A stretch of 64,000 nt of DNA from JABDJZ01 sp047619685 (GCA_047619685.1 JBLHLC010000005.1:1-64000); one strand, 5' to 3'. Numbered from the stretch's first letter, positions 8,801 to 17,137 are shown. Numbers and translations: made by a program. The notes: generated by a model not told the origin, from the letters alone.

Positions 8801-9048
8801 CCAGCACGCGCGCACGCGAACAGCACACATATCATCTCCAGGCCGGGCGGATAGACCAACAGTACACGGTCTCCAGCCTTGAGTCCTGGCCTCCGAGTGA
8901 GGTGGCTGGCGATCAAGTTGGACCGATCCAGGAATGACTGGTACGAATGCTCCTCTAGAACATCGCCACGAGCGTCCAGAAAGGAGAACAGCAGCTTGTC
9001 AGGCTGATGCTCGACCCAGTGCTCTAGTCTGTCGAAAACTGCGGACAT
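5812..9048 (-). CDS. Trifunctional fatty acyl-AMP ligase / acyl carrier protein / thioester reductase
   Basis: Three modules are visible in the 1078 residues. Residues ~1-565 are an ANL-superfamily adenylating domain of the fatty acyl-AMP ligase type, with QYTSGSTTSPKG at 175-186 and DxxxRTGD- and KD-containing C-terminal motifs. Residues ~580-690 are a carrier domain whose phosphopantetheine site is Ser617 in DVGIDSID. Residues ~715-1078 are an NAD(P)-dependent thioester reductase with TGGTGFLG near 720 and a catalytic YSQSK (Tyr882, Lys886). The predicted reaction is activation of a free fatty acid as acyl-AMP, transfer to its own carrier arm, and reductive release as an aldehyde or alcohol. 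The logic is that of carboxylic acid reductase, but the loading domain is FAAL-like. It is a single gene with no polyketide or peptide synthase next to it. The product may be a long-chain aldehyde, alcohol or wax precursor (inference). Confidence 0.85.
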   Translation of the reverse strand: MSAVFDRLEHWVEHQPDKLLFSFLDARGDVLEEHSYQSFLDRSNLIASHLTRRPGLKAGDRVLLVYPPGLEMICVLFACARAGIIPVPTSPPSAYGSGAALYRMEHIARDCAAAALLTSRESTDLLHRSLGQTTGNGIAPGRRAIRDLEWIITEELLETAGPVPTPPPSEVFFLQYTSGSTTSPKGVIVTQENILRNCEMVVDHPAPVAVSWLPQHHDMGLLGYYIYILLMGGTTHGFSPTSFLQRPALWLKTITKYGGTASSAPNFAYDFCLRPGRISDATLEEIDLSSLRVLMAAAEPIRPDTYRQFLHKFEPYGLNPESFYVAYGLAENTLAVTSYGTKALSLNRRRLNRGLVQTTQAVSEVSGAIHLMSCGRPIGDVSIRIVEPETRAVLEKSQVGEIWVTGSSKCLGYWNDADLTEHAFRARINSDSTDPAEYLRTGDMGFLHEGELYVCGRRKDLIIVRGQNYYPQDIETIVEQASPLIRNGCVAAFELQGENGSQEVTVGVVAEVSNPKSKPDARAITAAVRSYLNVEVGLLAFVPSKSVPKTSSGKIMRHRAQEMLLNGEFQVLEQFDYETNRDQTPAGNSQSPLADLRHRYGFTGDEKESLVDVGIDSIDLVMLMHDLKEMLLAQGAPALAEKIDIRLVLHLSIADLFRLVTYFEEAPDQAIVQFQSLLQSFQATQVAEERALMIKDRSLTFSPPNPVLPAPSLESPRSILLTGGTGFLGPFLLRSLLEQTDAAVHVLVRAATPEAGLERLRSALNAAETDPKLIEQFEQRVVAVCGDLARPSLGLDAATWDQLAEEVDTIYHNGAIVNYLLTYAGMRAANVTGTNELLRLAFSRQSKLFNHVSTTFIFGWATKLRLSEADNNPDMELLDFGYSQSKWVSEQVVAEAARSGLSTRVFRPALITPTEGGGGDNFDITMRLLAFMIKYGIGVDALNQVSFLPADVTANNIVSIANLPDTVGGTFHVTRDDYSNMSDITDIITELAGQRFEHFGLRDFIPEVIRRCTRDDLLFPLLDFLTGSVDNISAMEFKRYESSEYQAARNSSPYGIPDPSLKETVVGIVNFMKRNALI

Positions 9049-9332
9049 GTAAGTAGTATCCTTGGGGGGCTATTAATACGGAAAGGCGGATCTGGCGAAC
9101 ATGGGCGGAGTCTCTGGCCGCAAAGTAGTTGATGTGGCAAGGGAACGCCATGACCTGATCGCCAGGCACGCCGGAGCTGTATGAAGTTCGGATCGATCTC
9201 CAAAACGCCGCACGTCGCCCGGATCACGGCCTTCCTCGACGCCATTCGGGCTACCGCGTCTTTGGAGACTTGCAGCGGGTTCTCCAGGTCGAGGCGCTGC
9301 CGGAAAACGGTCTGTCGGTCTTCGTCGGGGGC

Positions 9333-10080
9333 ATGATGACGGCCACATTATTCATCGGTCTCTTCCTCGCGCTCTCGACGAGCCCAAATACGCCAGACCA
9401 ACCGCCAAACATCCTCTTCCTCAGGAGAGCGCGAACCTTTGGAGTACGCTGCAAGCGAAGTTTCCCGTGTATCCAGACCTGCCTTGAGGAGGCTGGCTAC
9501 TCCGCAGGGTTCGCCAGAAAAGGCTGGGGGCCGGGACGGTTTGCGCCGGGTGGACGGACGCGAAATCCTGCGGGCGAGGAGTATGACGATTTCGATATTT
9601 TTCTTGCGGAGCGTCCGCCAGATCGCCCCTTCACCTTTTGGTTTGGGAGTTACGATCCTCACCGGGGCTACGAGGAGGATGCCGGACAAGCGGCCGGCAT
9701 GGATCTGGATGCCATGGCACTTGCTGAGCATTTTCCCGACAGCGAGGAAGTGCGCGGCGATGTGGCTGACTACTACTTCGAGGTTCAGCGTTTCGACCGC
9801 GAGGTGGGCGAGCTTCTTGCTGCCTTGGAGGAGGCCGGCGAGATCGAGAAAACGGTAGTGGTGATGACAGGAGATCACGGCATGCCCTTCCCGCGCTGCA
9901 AAGGCAGGCAGGAGCTTGATGTCGCTTCTCCTGGCATCAGGCTCGGGCCAGCTAGACGACGGGCGAAACCAGGTCATCACCGGCAAAGAACGCCACGTCC
10001 AAGCTCAGGAAGCGCCCGGCCCAGGACATCAGCGTCTCGTCGAGGACAGCGGCCGGCCTACCGAATCAGAACAAGGTTGG
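9333..10080 (+). pseudogene. Decayed sulfatase gene
   Basis: Translation in the start frame gives a signal-peptide-like N terminus and PPNILFL, the usual opening of a sulfatase. The segment that should carry the formylglycine C/S-x-P-x-R site is then missing. The gene resumes with LWSTLQAKFPVYPDL in another frame, then shifts near 9480 into EEAGYSAGF and KGWGPG, FWFGSYDPHRGYE, FEVQRFDREVGELL and TGDHGMPFPRCKG. A further deletion and shift near 9905 joins it to GRSLMSLLL and ITGKERHVQAQE in the second frame, which stops near 10080. At least two frameshifts and two internal deletions, including loss of the active site, make it a relic. The layout resembles family S1 enzymes of the heparan N-sulfatase type. 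It overlaps the 3' end of the convergent gene. Confidence 0.75.
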
Positions 10081-13000
10081 TAGACGCGACCTGTCCCGAG
10101 GCCTCGAGCCTAACCAGATAGATTCCGGCAGGGAACGATTCGCCTTCGAAAACAGCCTCATGACGACCAGGCTGCATCATGCCGTCTGCCAGCACAACGA
10201 CCAAGCGCCCCGCTACGTCGAATACCGACATTCGGACGTGACCCGGTTCGACCAGGTCGAAGTTGATCTTTGCGTGGCGGTAGAACGGGTTGGGGTACGG
10301 ACTGAACAGCTGGAATGATGCGGGTGGCAGGTCTTGTCCAGCGGGTGGTTCGACACGGACCGCTGTTGCGCCGATGAACTCCCAGACATCGTTGTAGGGA
10401 TTGGGATCGAACGTCGACGTGACGCTTGCCAGGTTTCCTGTCAGTCCAGGCGTTGACGCGGTCGCGTCAATGCGGACTACAACGCTATCGCCGACAGCGA
10501 GCGAGGCGAGGGCACAGGAAATGACCTGGTTAACGGTGCTGCACGAGCCGGAAGAGGCGGACACAGCGCCGGGAGAGAGCCAGAAGCCGAGCGTATCCAC
10601 GATGACAATATCGGTCGCTTCGTTCGGACCGTGGTTGATCGCAGTGAGTGTGTACGTGACCGATTCCGCTCCGGGATCGCTTCCGTCCAGCCGGAGCGAC
10701 ATGTCGGCGAAATCGCCTTCGCAGGCATCCCCGATTCCATCGTTGTCCTCATCTTCCTGCTCCGGATTCGCAATACTGGGGCAGTTGTCGTCGGCGTTGG
10801 AAAATGCGTCCCGGTCGTAGTCAGCCGTTTGAGCCGCCTCCAGCACTTCCTCTTCTGTGGGCTCGAGAACGGACGGCGGATCGGTTGCGCCCTGAGATGC
10901 AAAGCTGTCGAACAGACGGAAGTTTGAATCCATCAGGCTCCAGTCGTCATGTCCGGTGAGGGTACTGTCCAAGCCGGCACCTTGGCACCAGTCCCTGAGA
11001 TTGTTGACGTCCACCCGGACACTGGCCTCAAGCGTTCTGTCATCGTCCCAATCCACCGTACGCAGGGTGGTGGGGATGAAATAGGTACTGGCGCCGGATT
11101 GAAACAACGACTGACGATTGGCGGCTCCTCGGAGCCCGGAGGTTTCGCTCAGAGCGGTCTCGTTCAGATTGGGCAGGCGCTCACGTGAATAGTCCATCAC
11201 CCGTCCCGGGATCAGGCTCGGGAATTGCAGCGAGTAGCTCATGATGCTGGCGTAGTTGGGTTTGCAGTTGTCATCCGAAAACCCCCCGTGGCGCATACCA
11301 AGTGTATGGCCAAGTTCATGCATAAACGTTGAGGCCTGGATGATGCGTTTTGCTGCTGCAATCGGCGCCCCAGCGCCCAGGCCAGAATTGCTACGGATGC
11401 TGTTGTCCGACCACGTGCCAACCGTAACCAGAAAGTTGTTACCAAAAAGCGTCGCGACTCCACTGGATCGCGGTGCACTGGCGTATCTGGCTGCGAACAG
11501 GTTGTAGCGAAATACCAGACGCCTGGCTCCGAGCCGCGCGCCACAGTTATCGGCCGCGCGATCCGCCGCCGGCCCAAAATGTCCATCAGTAGCCCCCGAC
11601 CCGCACGGCTTCTCTGGCTTGCCGTACCGAATGTCGCGTAGCGTTCCCGCTTCGCCTGCTACGGGCCGCGACCCAAAACGAAGCGGATCAATGAGGGGCA
11701 CCTGCTCGTCTTTGAATACGTGCAGGCCTATCGGTTTCGGAGCGGCCAGGAAGGCGGCCTTAACGTCGTCGAGTGCGCCGGCAACCGGTTCGTAGCCGGC
11801 CATCCAGTCCACTTCCACAAAAATATCGCGCCGGTCCAAACGGGGCCCAAACGTGGAGAGCGTCAGGTCAACCGTACCGTCACCGTCGTAGTCTATACCG
11901 CCGGTTTCCCAATCGTCGCAAACGCCATCTTTGTCGAAATCGACGCTGTTGTTGTTGTCCGTATCGAGACAGATCCACGACACCTCGGAGGTGTTGCCAT
12001 CCAGATCGGTCGCCGTGGCGCTGAGCAGAAGATGGGGCACCTGCGCAGCGGTGATGTGCTTGCGGATCACCCCCTTCGAAGATGCACGAGTTGTATCGAC
12101 AAATACCTGGCTGACACCGAAGCGGGTATTGCCCTTTTTGACGGGCCCTTCCTTTTCGGAACTGTATATCTCAATAATCAGCTGATTCGGATTGGGCGCA
12201 TCCACGACGCCAGATATGATGAGACCGGCGCCGTCAAACGGATCGATCTGAAGCATCAGGGCGACCGGGTAATTCATAAGTCGATTGGGCCCGGAATCAT
12301 CGTCCTCATCGCCGATGCCGGTACCGGGATCGTTCGGCGTCGGGCCGTCGGCTCCCAGATCAATCGGTATTCCTTTGTTCTCGAATATCAGATTCCTTCG
12401 GATCGTATTGCGCTCGCTCTGTATCGCAGTGACGACCACCCCGGTGGAGTCGTTGAAGACTATGGTGTTTCCGTCTTCGGCATCGCTGCCTCCGATCGTA
12501 TTGCCCGAACCCTCGATGCTCACCCCGGGCCCGTGATTGCCAGCCGCGGGAGGGATGTCGTCAATCGCACCAATCAGATTGCCACGAACAATGTTGTCGT
12601 CGCCTTCGATCATGATTGCGCCGTCAGGACCATTAGCGACGAACCAGTTGCCCGGGGCGTCGCCGGGAGTCTCGGATATGCCGCCAACGGCGTTGTGGTC
12701 ACCTCCGGATACGCGAATACCCCCCCGTAAATTGCCGGACGGAGATTGCCCAGTTGACTCCATCCCGATCCAGTTACCGAGAACCATATTTTGACTGCCG
12801 TCGATGATTTCGATCCCAAACCGGGCGTTGGTATAGAGGTAGTTGCGGTCCGCTTCTGACTGTCCGCCGATGGTGTTCTCCCGCCCTCCATCTATCAGAA
12901 TGCCGGACGAGCTGTTGTTGGTGAGTTCGCACCGCGTAACAGTGACCGACGATGTCTCAATTACAATCCCGTTCAGAAAGTCGGTGATCAATAGCCCCTC

Positions 13001-13735
13001 GATTTGCGAGCCGGCACCGCTTTCGCTAACCACCAGGCCGTTCATGATTGCGCCGGACGCCCGGATCATAAACTCAGGTCTCGAGGCCGCCGTTTTGCCG
13101 GCTGAACCGGGGCCGGTGATGGACATTGGGACGTCCATGGACGGAAGGAGTTTTGTCACCACGAGAACGTGAGGGGTGGGGCCCGGATCGGCTACATCGA
13201 ATGTGATGTTGGAGCGACCACCAGCATTTGCCTCTTCAATCGCTGCCCGCAGCGTGCACTTGGGTTCCTCGCGAACTCCGCGACTCACGTTGCCGCCGGT
13301 ATCGCAATGACCGTCGCCCGGGATAAAGTCACTTCCGTCATCAGCCGTGTTGACGTCATCGGGGGTGACGCGAATCACGATTTCCCGACCGCCTGATTCT
13401 CGAGTGTCTTCCGTGCAGTGGCCCTCATCCATCCCGACATGCTCGCCGGTCCACTGGATCACGATGGTTGTAACACCCGCGTCCTCATATGCCTGAACTA
13501 TGAATTCAACCTCGATGCCATCCCCAGACATCGGAGTAAATGTTGCTACGGACGGGTCGTCAACTCGGTCGATCCATACCGTTGCACTACAATCGGCAGC
13601 GTCGCGAACGAAGAAGTTGATCGACTGGCCAATGTTTACTCGGACCGTGTCGGGATACTCATGTGCCTGCACGGGCTGTGATGCGCTGAGAAGAACCGTA
13701 CACGCGATGAACAGGTAACGGAGGAATTGTCGCAT
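10058..13735 (-). CDS. Giant secreted protein: CSLREA domain, parallel beta-helix, metzincin protease, TSP3, DUF11, T9SS signal
   Basis: I start at the ATG at 13735, which gives a clean signal peptide (MRQFLRYLFIACTVLL...). An in-frame TTG at 13768 would add 11 residues. In order, the ~1225-residue protein shows an Ig-like N-terminal region and a CSLREA-type motif (CTLRAAIEEANA). A long right-handed beta-helix region follows, with repeated GN.IGG and NTI turns. Next is a metzincin-type zinc site HELGHTLGMRH with a downstream Met-turn IMSYS. Then comes a calcium-binding thrombospondin type 3 stretch (DNCPSIANPEQEDEDNDGIG), a DUF11 domain (YTLTAINHGPNEATDIVI) and a T9SS sorting domain (FSPYPNPF, FPAGIYLVRL). 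The metzincin site implies proteolysis at the cell surface or outside it; the beta-helix may bind polysaccharide or another surface partner. The combination of a beta-helix and a metzincin in one chain is unusual. Confidence 0.85.
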   Translation of the reverse strand: MRQFLRYLFIACTVLLSASQPVQAHEYPDTVRVNIGQSINFFVRDAADCSATVWIDRVDDPSVATFTPMSGDGIEVEFIVQAYEDAGVTTIVIQWTGEHVGMDEGHCTEDTRESGGREIVIRVTPDDVNTADDGSDFIPGDGHCDTGGNVSRGVREEPKCTLRAAIEEANAGGRSNITFDVADPGPTPHVLVVTKLLPSMDVPMSITGPGSAGKTAASRPEFMIRASGAIMNGLVVSESGAGSQIEGLLITDFLNGIVIETSSVTVTRCELTNNSSSGILIDGGRENTIGGQSEADRNYLYTNARFGIEIIDGSQNMVLGNWIGMESTGQSPSGNLRGGIRVSGGDHNAVGGISETPGDAPGNWFVANGPDGAIMIEGDDNIVRGNLIGAIDDIPPAAGNHGPGVSIEGSGNTIGGSDAEDGNTIVFNDSTGVVVTAIQSERNTIRRNLIFENKGIPIDLGADGPTPNDPGTGIGDEDDDSGPNRLMNYPVALMLQIDPFDGAGLIISGVVDAPNPNQLIIEIYSSEKEGPVKKGNTRFGVSQVFVDTTRASSKGVIRKHITAAQVPHLLLSATATDLDGNTSEVSWICLDTDNNNSVDFDKDGVCDDWETGGIDYDGDGTVDLTLSTFGPRLDRRDIFVEVDWMAGYEPVAGALDDVKAAFLAAPKPIGLHVFKDEQVPLIDPLRFGSRPVAGEAGTLRDIRYGKPEKPCGSGATDGHFGPAADRAADNCGARLGARRLVFRYNLFAARYASAPRSSGVATLFGNNFLVTVGTWSDNSIRSNSGLGAGAPIAAAKRIIQASTFMHELGHTLGMRHGGFSDDNCKPNYASIMSYSLQFPSLIPGRVMDYSRERLPNLNETALSETSGLRGAANRQSLFQSGASTYFIPTTLRTVDWDDDRTLEASVRVDVNNLRDWCQGAGLDSTLTGHDDWSLMDSNFRLFDSFASQGATDPPSVLEPTEEEVLEAAQTADYDRDAFSNADDNCPSIANPEQEDEDNDGIGDACEGDFADMSLRLDGSDPGAESVTYTLTAINHGPNEATDIVIVDTLGFWLSPGAVSASSGSCSTVNQVISCALASLAVGDSVVVRIDATASTPGLTGNLASVTSTFDPNPYNDVWEFIGATAVRVEPPAGQDLPPASFQLFSPYPNPFYRHAKINFDLVEPGHVRMSVFDVAGRLVVVLADGMMQPGRHEAVFEGESFPAGIYLVRLEASGQVASTNLVLIR

Positions 13736-14110
13736 TAAATCGGCCCGTAAAGTGATGGTAAGCGGCAAGGCTCGATCAGTCGTGACTAAGGATTAGGGAA
13801 TCGCGACGAGCAAGTCAACCGTGTCGGCCAGTTCTGGTCAGCAACGGCCTGTTAGACGAAGCCATCCCAGTTGATCCGTTCCAGAACCTCTCGACTCATC
13901 TCGAGCTGCATGACAACCTCCTGAGACGAGTTGGCATTACCGCCCAATTCGTTCGGTCCAAGAGACTGGAATTGGAGGACGAACTGGTGACCGGTCGGGC
14001 GAGGAGGATTTGAGAAAACGTTCGCGGGGTCTCCGACTTGGGGTGAGTCGAGCTATTTCCATTACCTTTGGCCGATGAGACTGACCTCCGCAAGCTGAAG
14101 AAGAAGTACG
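13736..14110. other. Intergenic region, no assignable gene
   Basis: The 375 bases between the divergent large protease gene and a tiny plus-strand gene contain one open stretch on the plus strand (about 13845-14013). It ends in ...ELEDELVTGRARRI and has no convincing start or recognisable similarity. It could be a gene remnant. No hairpins of note and no RNA gene are visible. Confidence 0.4.
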
Positions 14111-14221
14111 ATGAGTGATTCAATCGGCATGGTACTGGGCGGCCTGATCGTGGTGCTCCCGGTTTTTCTGTTCATCTGGCTTTACGTCAAGGACCGCAGG
14201 GCGCGCGAGAGTGACTGCTGA
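14111..14221 (+). CDS. Small single-span membrane protein (36 residues)
   Basis: An ATG at 14111 preceded by GAAGAAG, a plausible ribosome-binding site, opens a 36-codon frame. It begins MSDSIGMVLGGLIVVLPVFL and continues through FIWLYVKDRRARESDC to a TGA. One hydrophobic span (about residues 6-25) followed by a basic stretch fits a type of small inner-membrane protein that gene callers usually miss. A perfect 9-bp hairpin 35 bases after its stop supports a real transcription unit. I do not recognise a family. Chance occurrence cannot be excluded at this length. Confidence 0.45.
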   Translation: MSDSIGMVLGGLIVVLPVFLFIWLYVKDRRARESDC

Positions 14222-14255
14222 CCGCAACTGACTTCCCGATCGGCCAATTTCAGTT

Positions 14256-14285
14256 CGAGTAGGCTGCCCTTGCCTCGCCTACTCG
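14256..14285. terminator. Hairpin downstream of the 36-residue gene
   Basis: CGAGTAGGC (14256-14264) pairs perfectly with GCCTACTCG (14277-14285) around a 12-base loop. It lies 35 bases past the preceding small gene. No U-run follows, so it may act with Rho or as an mRNA-stabilising stem. Confidence 0.4.
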
Positions 14286-14960
14286 CAGGTCGAGACATTG
14301 TCGCCGGTCGTTTGTGGACTCAATGCGCTTCCGAAGCCCGCTCGGATCGTTCCCACAGCGAAATTTAGGGAGGCCCAGAGGATGTCGGGTTAACGAATGC
14401 CGGTAGGCATTCAACCTCAGGCGACAGCGCTCGGTTTTAATGCGGGCCTTAAGCCCGACAAAAGCCGCACTATATCGGCCTCTACGGAAATCAGCCGAAA
14501 TCAAATATGTACCCCGGGGGGGACCGCTGGGCGTAGGCCTGCGTACGGATACGTCCGTTTTCGTCCCCCAGGGAGTTTTTTAGCGGCGGATATGCGACGA
14601 GTTTCCGGGTGCTTCCGGGTGCTTCGTGATACGTCAGCCTACAAATGAGCCTACACGCCGGCGGCCTCAGGGCCGCGGGCAACACGGTTGACAGCCGGCA
14701 GTCTCTCGCACGACCACGAGTCTCGCTGGAGGTTCTGTTCTCCAGCTGGAGCCTGTCGCCCCTTCATTCGTGCGCCGGATACAGGTGCCGCGTTGGCATA
14801 TTCTTGGAGGCGGCGCGCGCGGCACTCCAAGCTGGTGGCGGACGACGAGGTATCCGTACGGGTGCCAAACGCTGCGGCTCGTCTGGCCGGCATCACCGAT
14901 CCCTGGCTTTGTGGGTGGAGCATGCCAGAGTAATCGCTATGCTCCGCAGACCCACACGCT
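14286..14960. other. Gene-poor region with several stem-loops
   Basis: I see no convincing protein gene here. There is a perfect 7-bp stem GAATGCC/GGCATTC (14395-14401/14406-14412, loop GGTA) and a CGGGC/GCCCG stem just downstream. An outer pair GGGGGAC/GTCCCCC flanks an inner ACGGA/TCCGT hairpin between about 14517 and 14572. A short tandem duplication of TTCCGGGTGC lies near 14604-14623. An 18-bp copy of the tRNA-Leu 3' end (14507-14524) is listed separately. The density of stems could reflect an undescribed structured RNA or a relic integration site. No known RNA family consensus (RNase P, tmRNA, 6S, SRP) is recognisable. Confidence 0.35.
14507..14524 (+). repeat. 18-bp direct repeat matching the tRNA-Leu 3' end
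   Basis: ATGTACCCCGGGGGGGAC here is identical to 17220-17237, which covers the 3' acceptor end of tRNA-Leu on the minus strand. The copy lies on the 3' side of the tRNA, which is where a displaced end would sit after tRNA-targeted integration. The sequence is a C/G run, so chance similarity is a real alternative. Confidence 0.45.
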
Positions 14961-16709
14961 ATGCCATCAGTCCTGATTCGAAAACCCCTGATACTCGCAG
15001 CCTTGATGGCAGCGTCGGCAGGTGCCCCCGGCGCGGCCCAGTCAACTGATTCGACTTCGGTCTCGGCTTGCGAAACGGGCACGGCCAACGCCTACCTTGA
15101 GGTCGGCAACGTGAGGGCGTTCATTTCGAACAACGGAACCCTGTTCCGGCCACCTCCTGGTCAGGGGGACGTTGGGTACGAGGTCCCCAAGGGGGGAGGT
15201 GTGCAAACCATGTACGTGGCGTCCCTCTGGGTAGGCGGGTACATTGGAGAGCAACTCCACATGGCGGGCGTCCACCCCGGCCCACTTACATACGAATTCT
15301 GGCCAGGACCTCTTGACGAGGCCGGGCAGGCGCTCCCGGACTGTTCGCGTTTCGACCGGATCTGGTCAGTGGGCCGGGAGGATGTCGAGGACTACGAGCG
15401 CACGGGGAGGGCCTGGAGGGACCTCGCAGATTGGCCAACTGGGTTGGGTGCTCCTACGTTGGATGCAGCCGGGAGGGTTCTAAACTTGAGCGGACTTCCG
15501 CTTTCACAAAGGGTTGGCCGAATTATTGATCTCGCTGCCGGCGAAAGGCCACTCATCTCCGGGGAGACGATGTTCTGGTGGATCATGAACGACGCCGGCG
15601 GCCAGCACGAGTTTTCAGGCACTCCGCCCATTGGGCTGGAAGTACACATGTCGGCGTTCGCCTACCAGGGAGTAGGGGCACTGCCCAATACCACGTTCTA
15701 CAAACTCCGGATGCGGAAACCCGCAGGTCCTCCTCTCGAAGATTCGTTCTTTGGCGTATCCGTAGATGCCGACCTCGGGAACTTTACCGACGACTTAATC
15801 GGATCCGACACGCTCCTGGGTCTCGCCTACACCTACAACTCTGACAACGACGACGAGGGGGGGGCAGGCACATACGGAGAAGCCCCCCCCGCTGTGGGAC
15901 TGGACTTCTTCCGAGGACCCGTCTCCTCCGGCTGGCTCCAACCCCCTCCGAGGCATCGTGAGGAGGAGCCCTGCGGGAATTTGGCAGGCGGTGAGGACTT
16001 TGGGATGACCTCCTTCGGCACATTCAACACGCACAGCCCCTCTGTAGCAGGAACACCAACAACAGCTCAGGACTTGTACTACTACATGACCGGACGCTGG
16101 AAAGACGGTCAGCGTTTCACTGTCGGCGGGAATGGGCGCGACGGCGCTAACGATCCGACCTGCTTCCTGTATCCTGGAGAGCCTCCGGGGTTTTGGTCGG
16201 AGTTCAGCGGGAGTCCTGTCTTGACCGGCGACAGGACCTTCTTCACGTCCAGCGGACCATTTCGCGTCACACGAGACGAGCCCCAGGAGGTCCTCTTCGG
16301 CATCATAACCTCCTTCGGATCCGACAACCTGGATTCCATCCGCCAACTCAAGGAGGATGACCGTTTCGTTCAGAACCTCGTGGACACCGGTATCATCGAC
16401 GGGCCCGCCCCGACGCCGAAGGAACCCCCTCTCGAGTTGGCTGACAATGGCGAACTGGCGGCATCTTTCTACCCAAATCCGGCTTCAGACGTGGTGAATC
16501 TCGGCCTTCGTCTGCCGGAGGCGCTCGAGGCTTCGGTTACCATCAGCGATCTCGTTGGACGACACCAGGCTACCATCCTGTCCGGCCTGCTGGAGGCGGG
16601 ATCTTACGAGAAGGCGGTTGACGTCTCCGGCTGGCCAACAGGAGTGTACCTGGCGCGAATCAAAGTCGGCCCGCGATCCTACAGCCGGCACATCGTGGTG
16701 GCTCGGTGA
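14961..16709 (+). CDS. Secreted protein with T9SS sorting domain, function unknown
   Basis: The 582-residue protein has an N-terminal signal peptide (MPSVLIRKPLILAALMAASA, then cleavage near GAAQ). A large domain follows with YEVPKGGGVQTMYVASLWVGG and YEFWPGPLDEAG. I recognise this pattern from uncharacterised sorted proteins of Rhodothermota and relatives, but no activity is known for it. The C terminus is a T9SS type A domain: ASFYPNPASDVVNLGL, ISDLVGRH, WPTGVYLARI. No catalytic motif is visible. Its TGA overlaps the start region of the lipoprotein gene that follows, so the two may be co-expressed. The protein probably sits on the cell surface. Confidence 0.8.
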   Translation: MPSVLIRKPLILAALMAASAGAPGAAQSTDSTSVSACETGTANAYLEVGNVRAFISNNGTLFRPPPGQGDVGYEVPKGGGVQTMYVASLWVGGYIGEQLHMAGVHPGPLTYEFWPGPLDEAGQALPDCSRFDRIWSVGREDVEDYERTGRAWRDLADWPTGLGAPTLDAAGRVLNLSGLPLSQRVGRIIDLAAGERPLISGETMFWWIMNDAGGQHEFSGTPPIGLEVHMSAFAYQGVGALPNTTFYKLRMRKPAGPPLEDSFFGVSVDADLGNFTDDLIGSDTLLGLAYTYNSDNDDEGGAGTYGEAPPAVGLDFFRGPVSSGWLQPPPRHREEEPCGNLAGGEDFGMTSFGTFNTHSPSVAGTPTTAQDLYYYMTGRWKDGQRFTVGGNGRDGANDPTCFLYPGEPPGFWSEFSGSPVLTGDRTFFTSSGPFRVTRDEPQEVLFGIITSFGSDNLDSIRQLKEDDRFVQNLVDTGIIDGPAPTPKEPPLELADNGELAASFYPNPASDVVNLGLRLPEALEASVTISDLVGRHQATILSGLLEAGSYEKAVDVSGWPTGVYLARIKVGPRSYSRHIVVAR

Positions 16710-16729
16710 TGAGAGGAGTGGGAGGACAA

Positions 16730-17137
16730 ATGCGCAAAAGGATTATGCGGGCCGCCACGGGCGCGGCATGGGTCCTTCTTGCGGGGCTGACGTCCTGCAA
16801 TCAATCGCCGATCAGTCCGAAGCTCTGTACCCAGGTCGGCTGCGAAGATGGGGTGGTGGTTCGATTGGTGGGGGACATTCCAGAGTCGCTGACTCTTAGT
16901 GTATCCGGTCCGGGAATGGAGGCGCGCACCTTCGAATTGGATTGCTTGATTTATCCGTGCAAAGATGTCGATGTGGCCTTCCTGCCCGGGGAGACTCCAA
17001 GTGAGATAGTTGTGAGCATATCGTCAGGCGAACGGCAGTACACAAAGACCTTTCGGCCTCAGTATGAAGAGTTCTGGCCAAACGGGTCAGGCTGTCCGTC
17101 TCCCTGTCTTGTCGCGCGAGTTGAAATCGTTCTGTAA
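16730..17137 (+). CDS. Small lipoprotein, function unknown
   Basis: I start at the ATG at 16730 because a strong Shine-Dalgarno (GGGAGG) lies 5 bases before it. In-frame GTG 16706 and ATG 16709 overlap the previous stop but place 7-8 extra residues before the basic n-region. The 135-residue product has a lipoprotein signal (MRKRIMRAATGAAWVLLAG) with a lipobox ending LTSC. A compact domain with four more cysteines (in CTQVGCEDG, DCLIYPCKD and the later GCPSPC) follows, likely forming disulfides in the periplasm or at the surface. The C-terminal half reads like a beta-sandwich. It is probably made together with the upstream sorted protein. Confidence 0.7.
   Translation: MRKRIMRAATGAAWVLLAGLTSCNQSPISPKLCTQVGCEDGVVVRLVGDIPESLTLSVSGPGMEARTFELDCLIYPCKDVDVAFLPGETPSEIVVSISSGERQYTKTFRPQYEEFWPNGSGCPSPCLVARVEIVL

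Noticed and set aside
14651..15088. 145-codon minus-strand frame upstream of the sorted protein gene
   Set aside because: It overlaps the signal-peptide start of the plus-strand gene and has low-complexity Arg/Ala composition with no motif.
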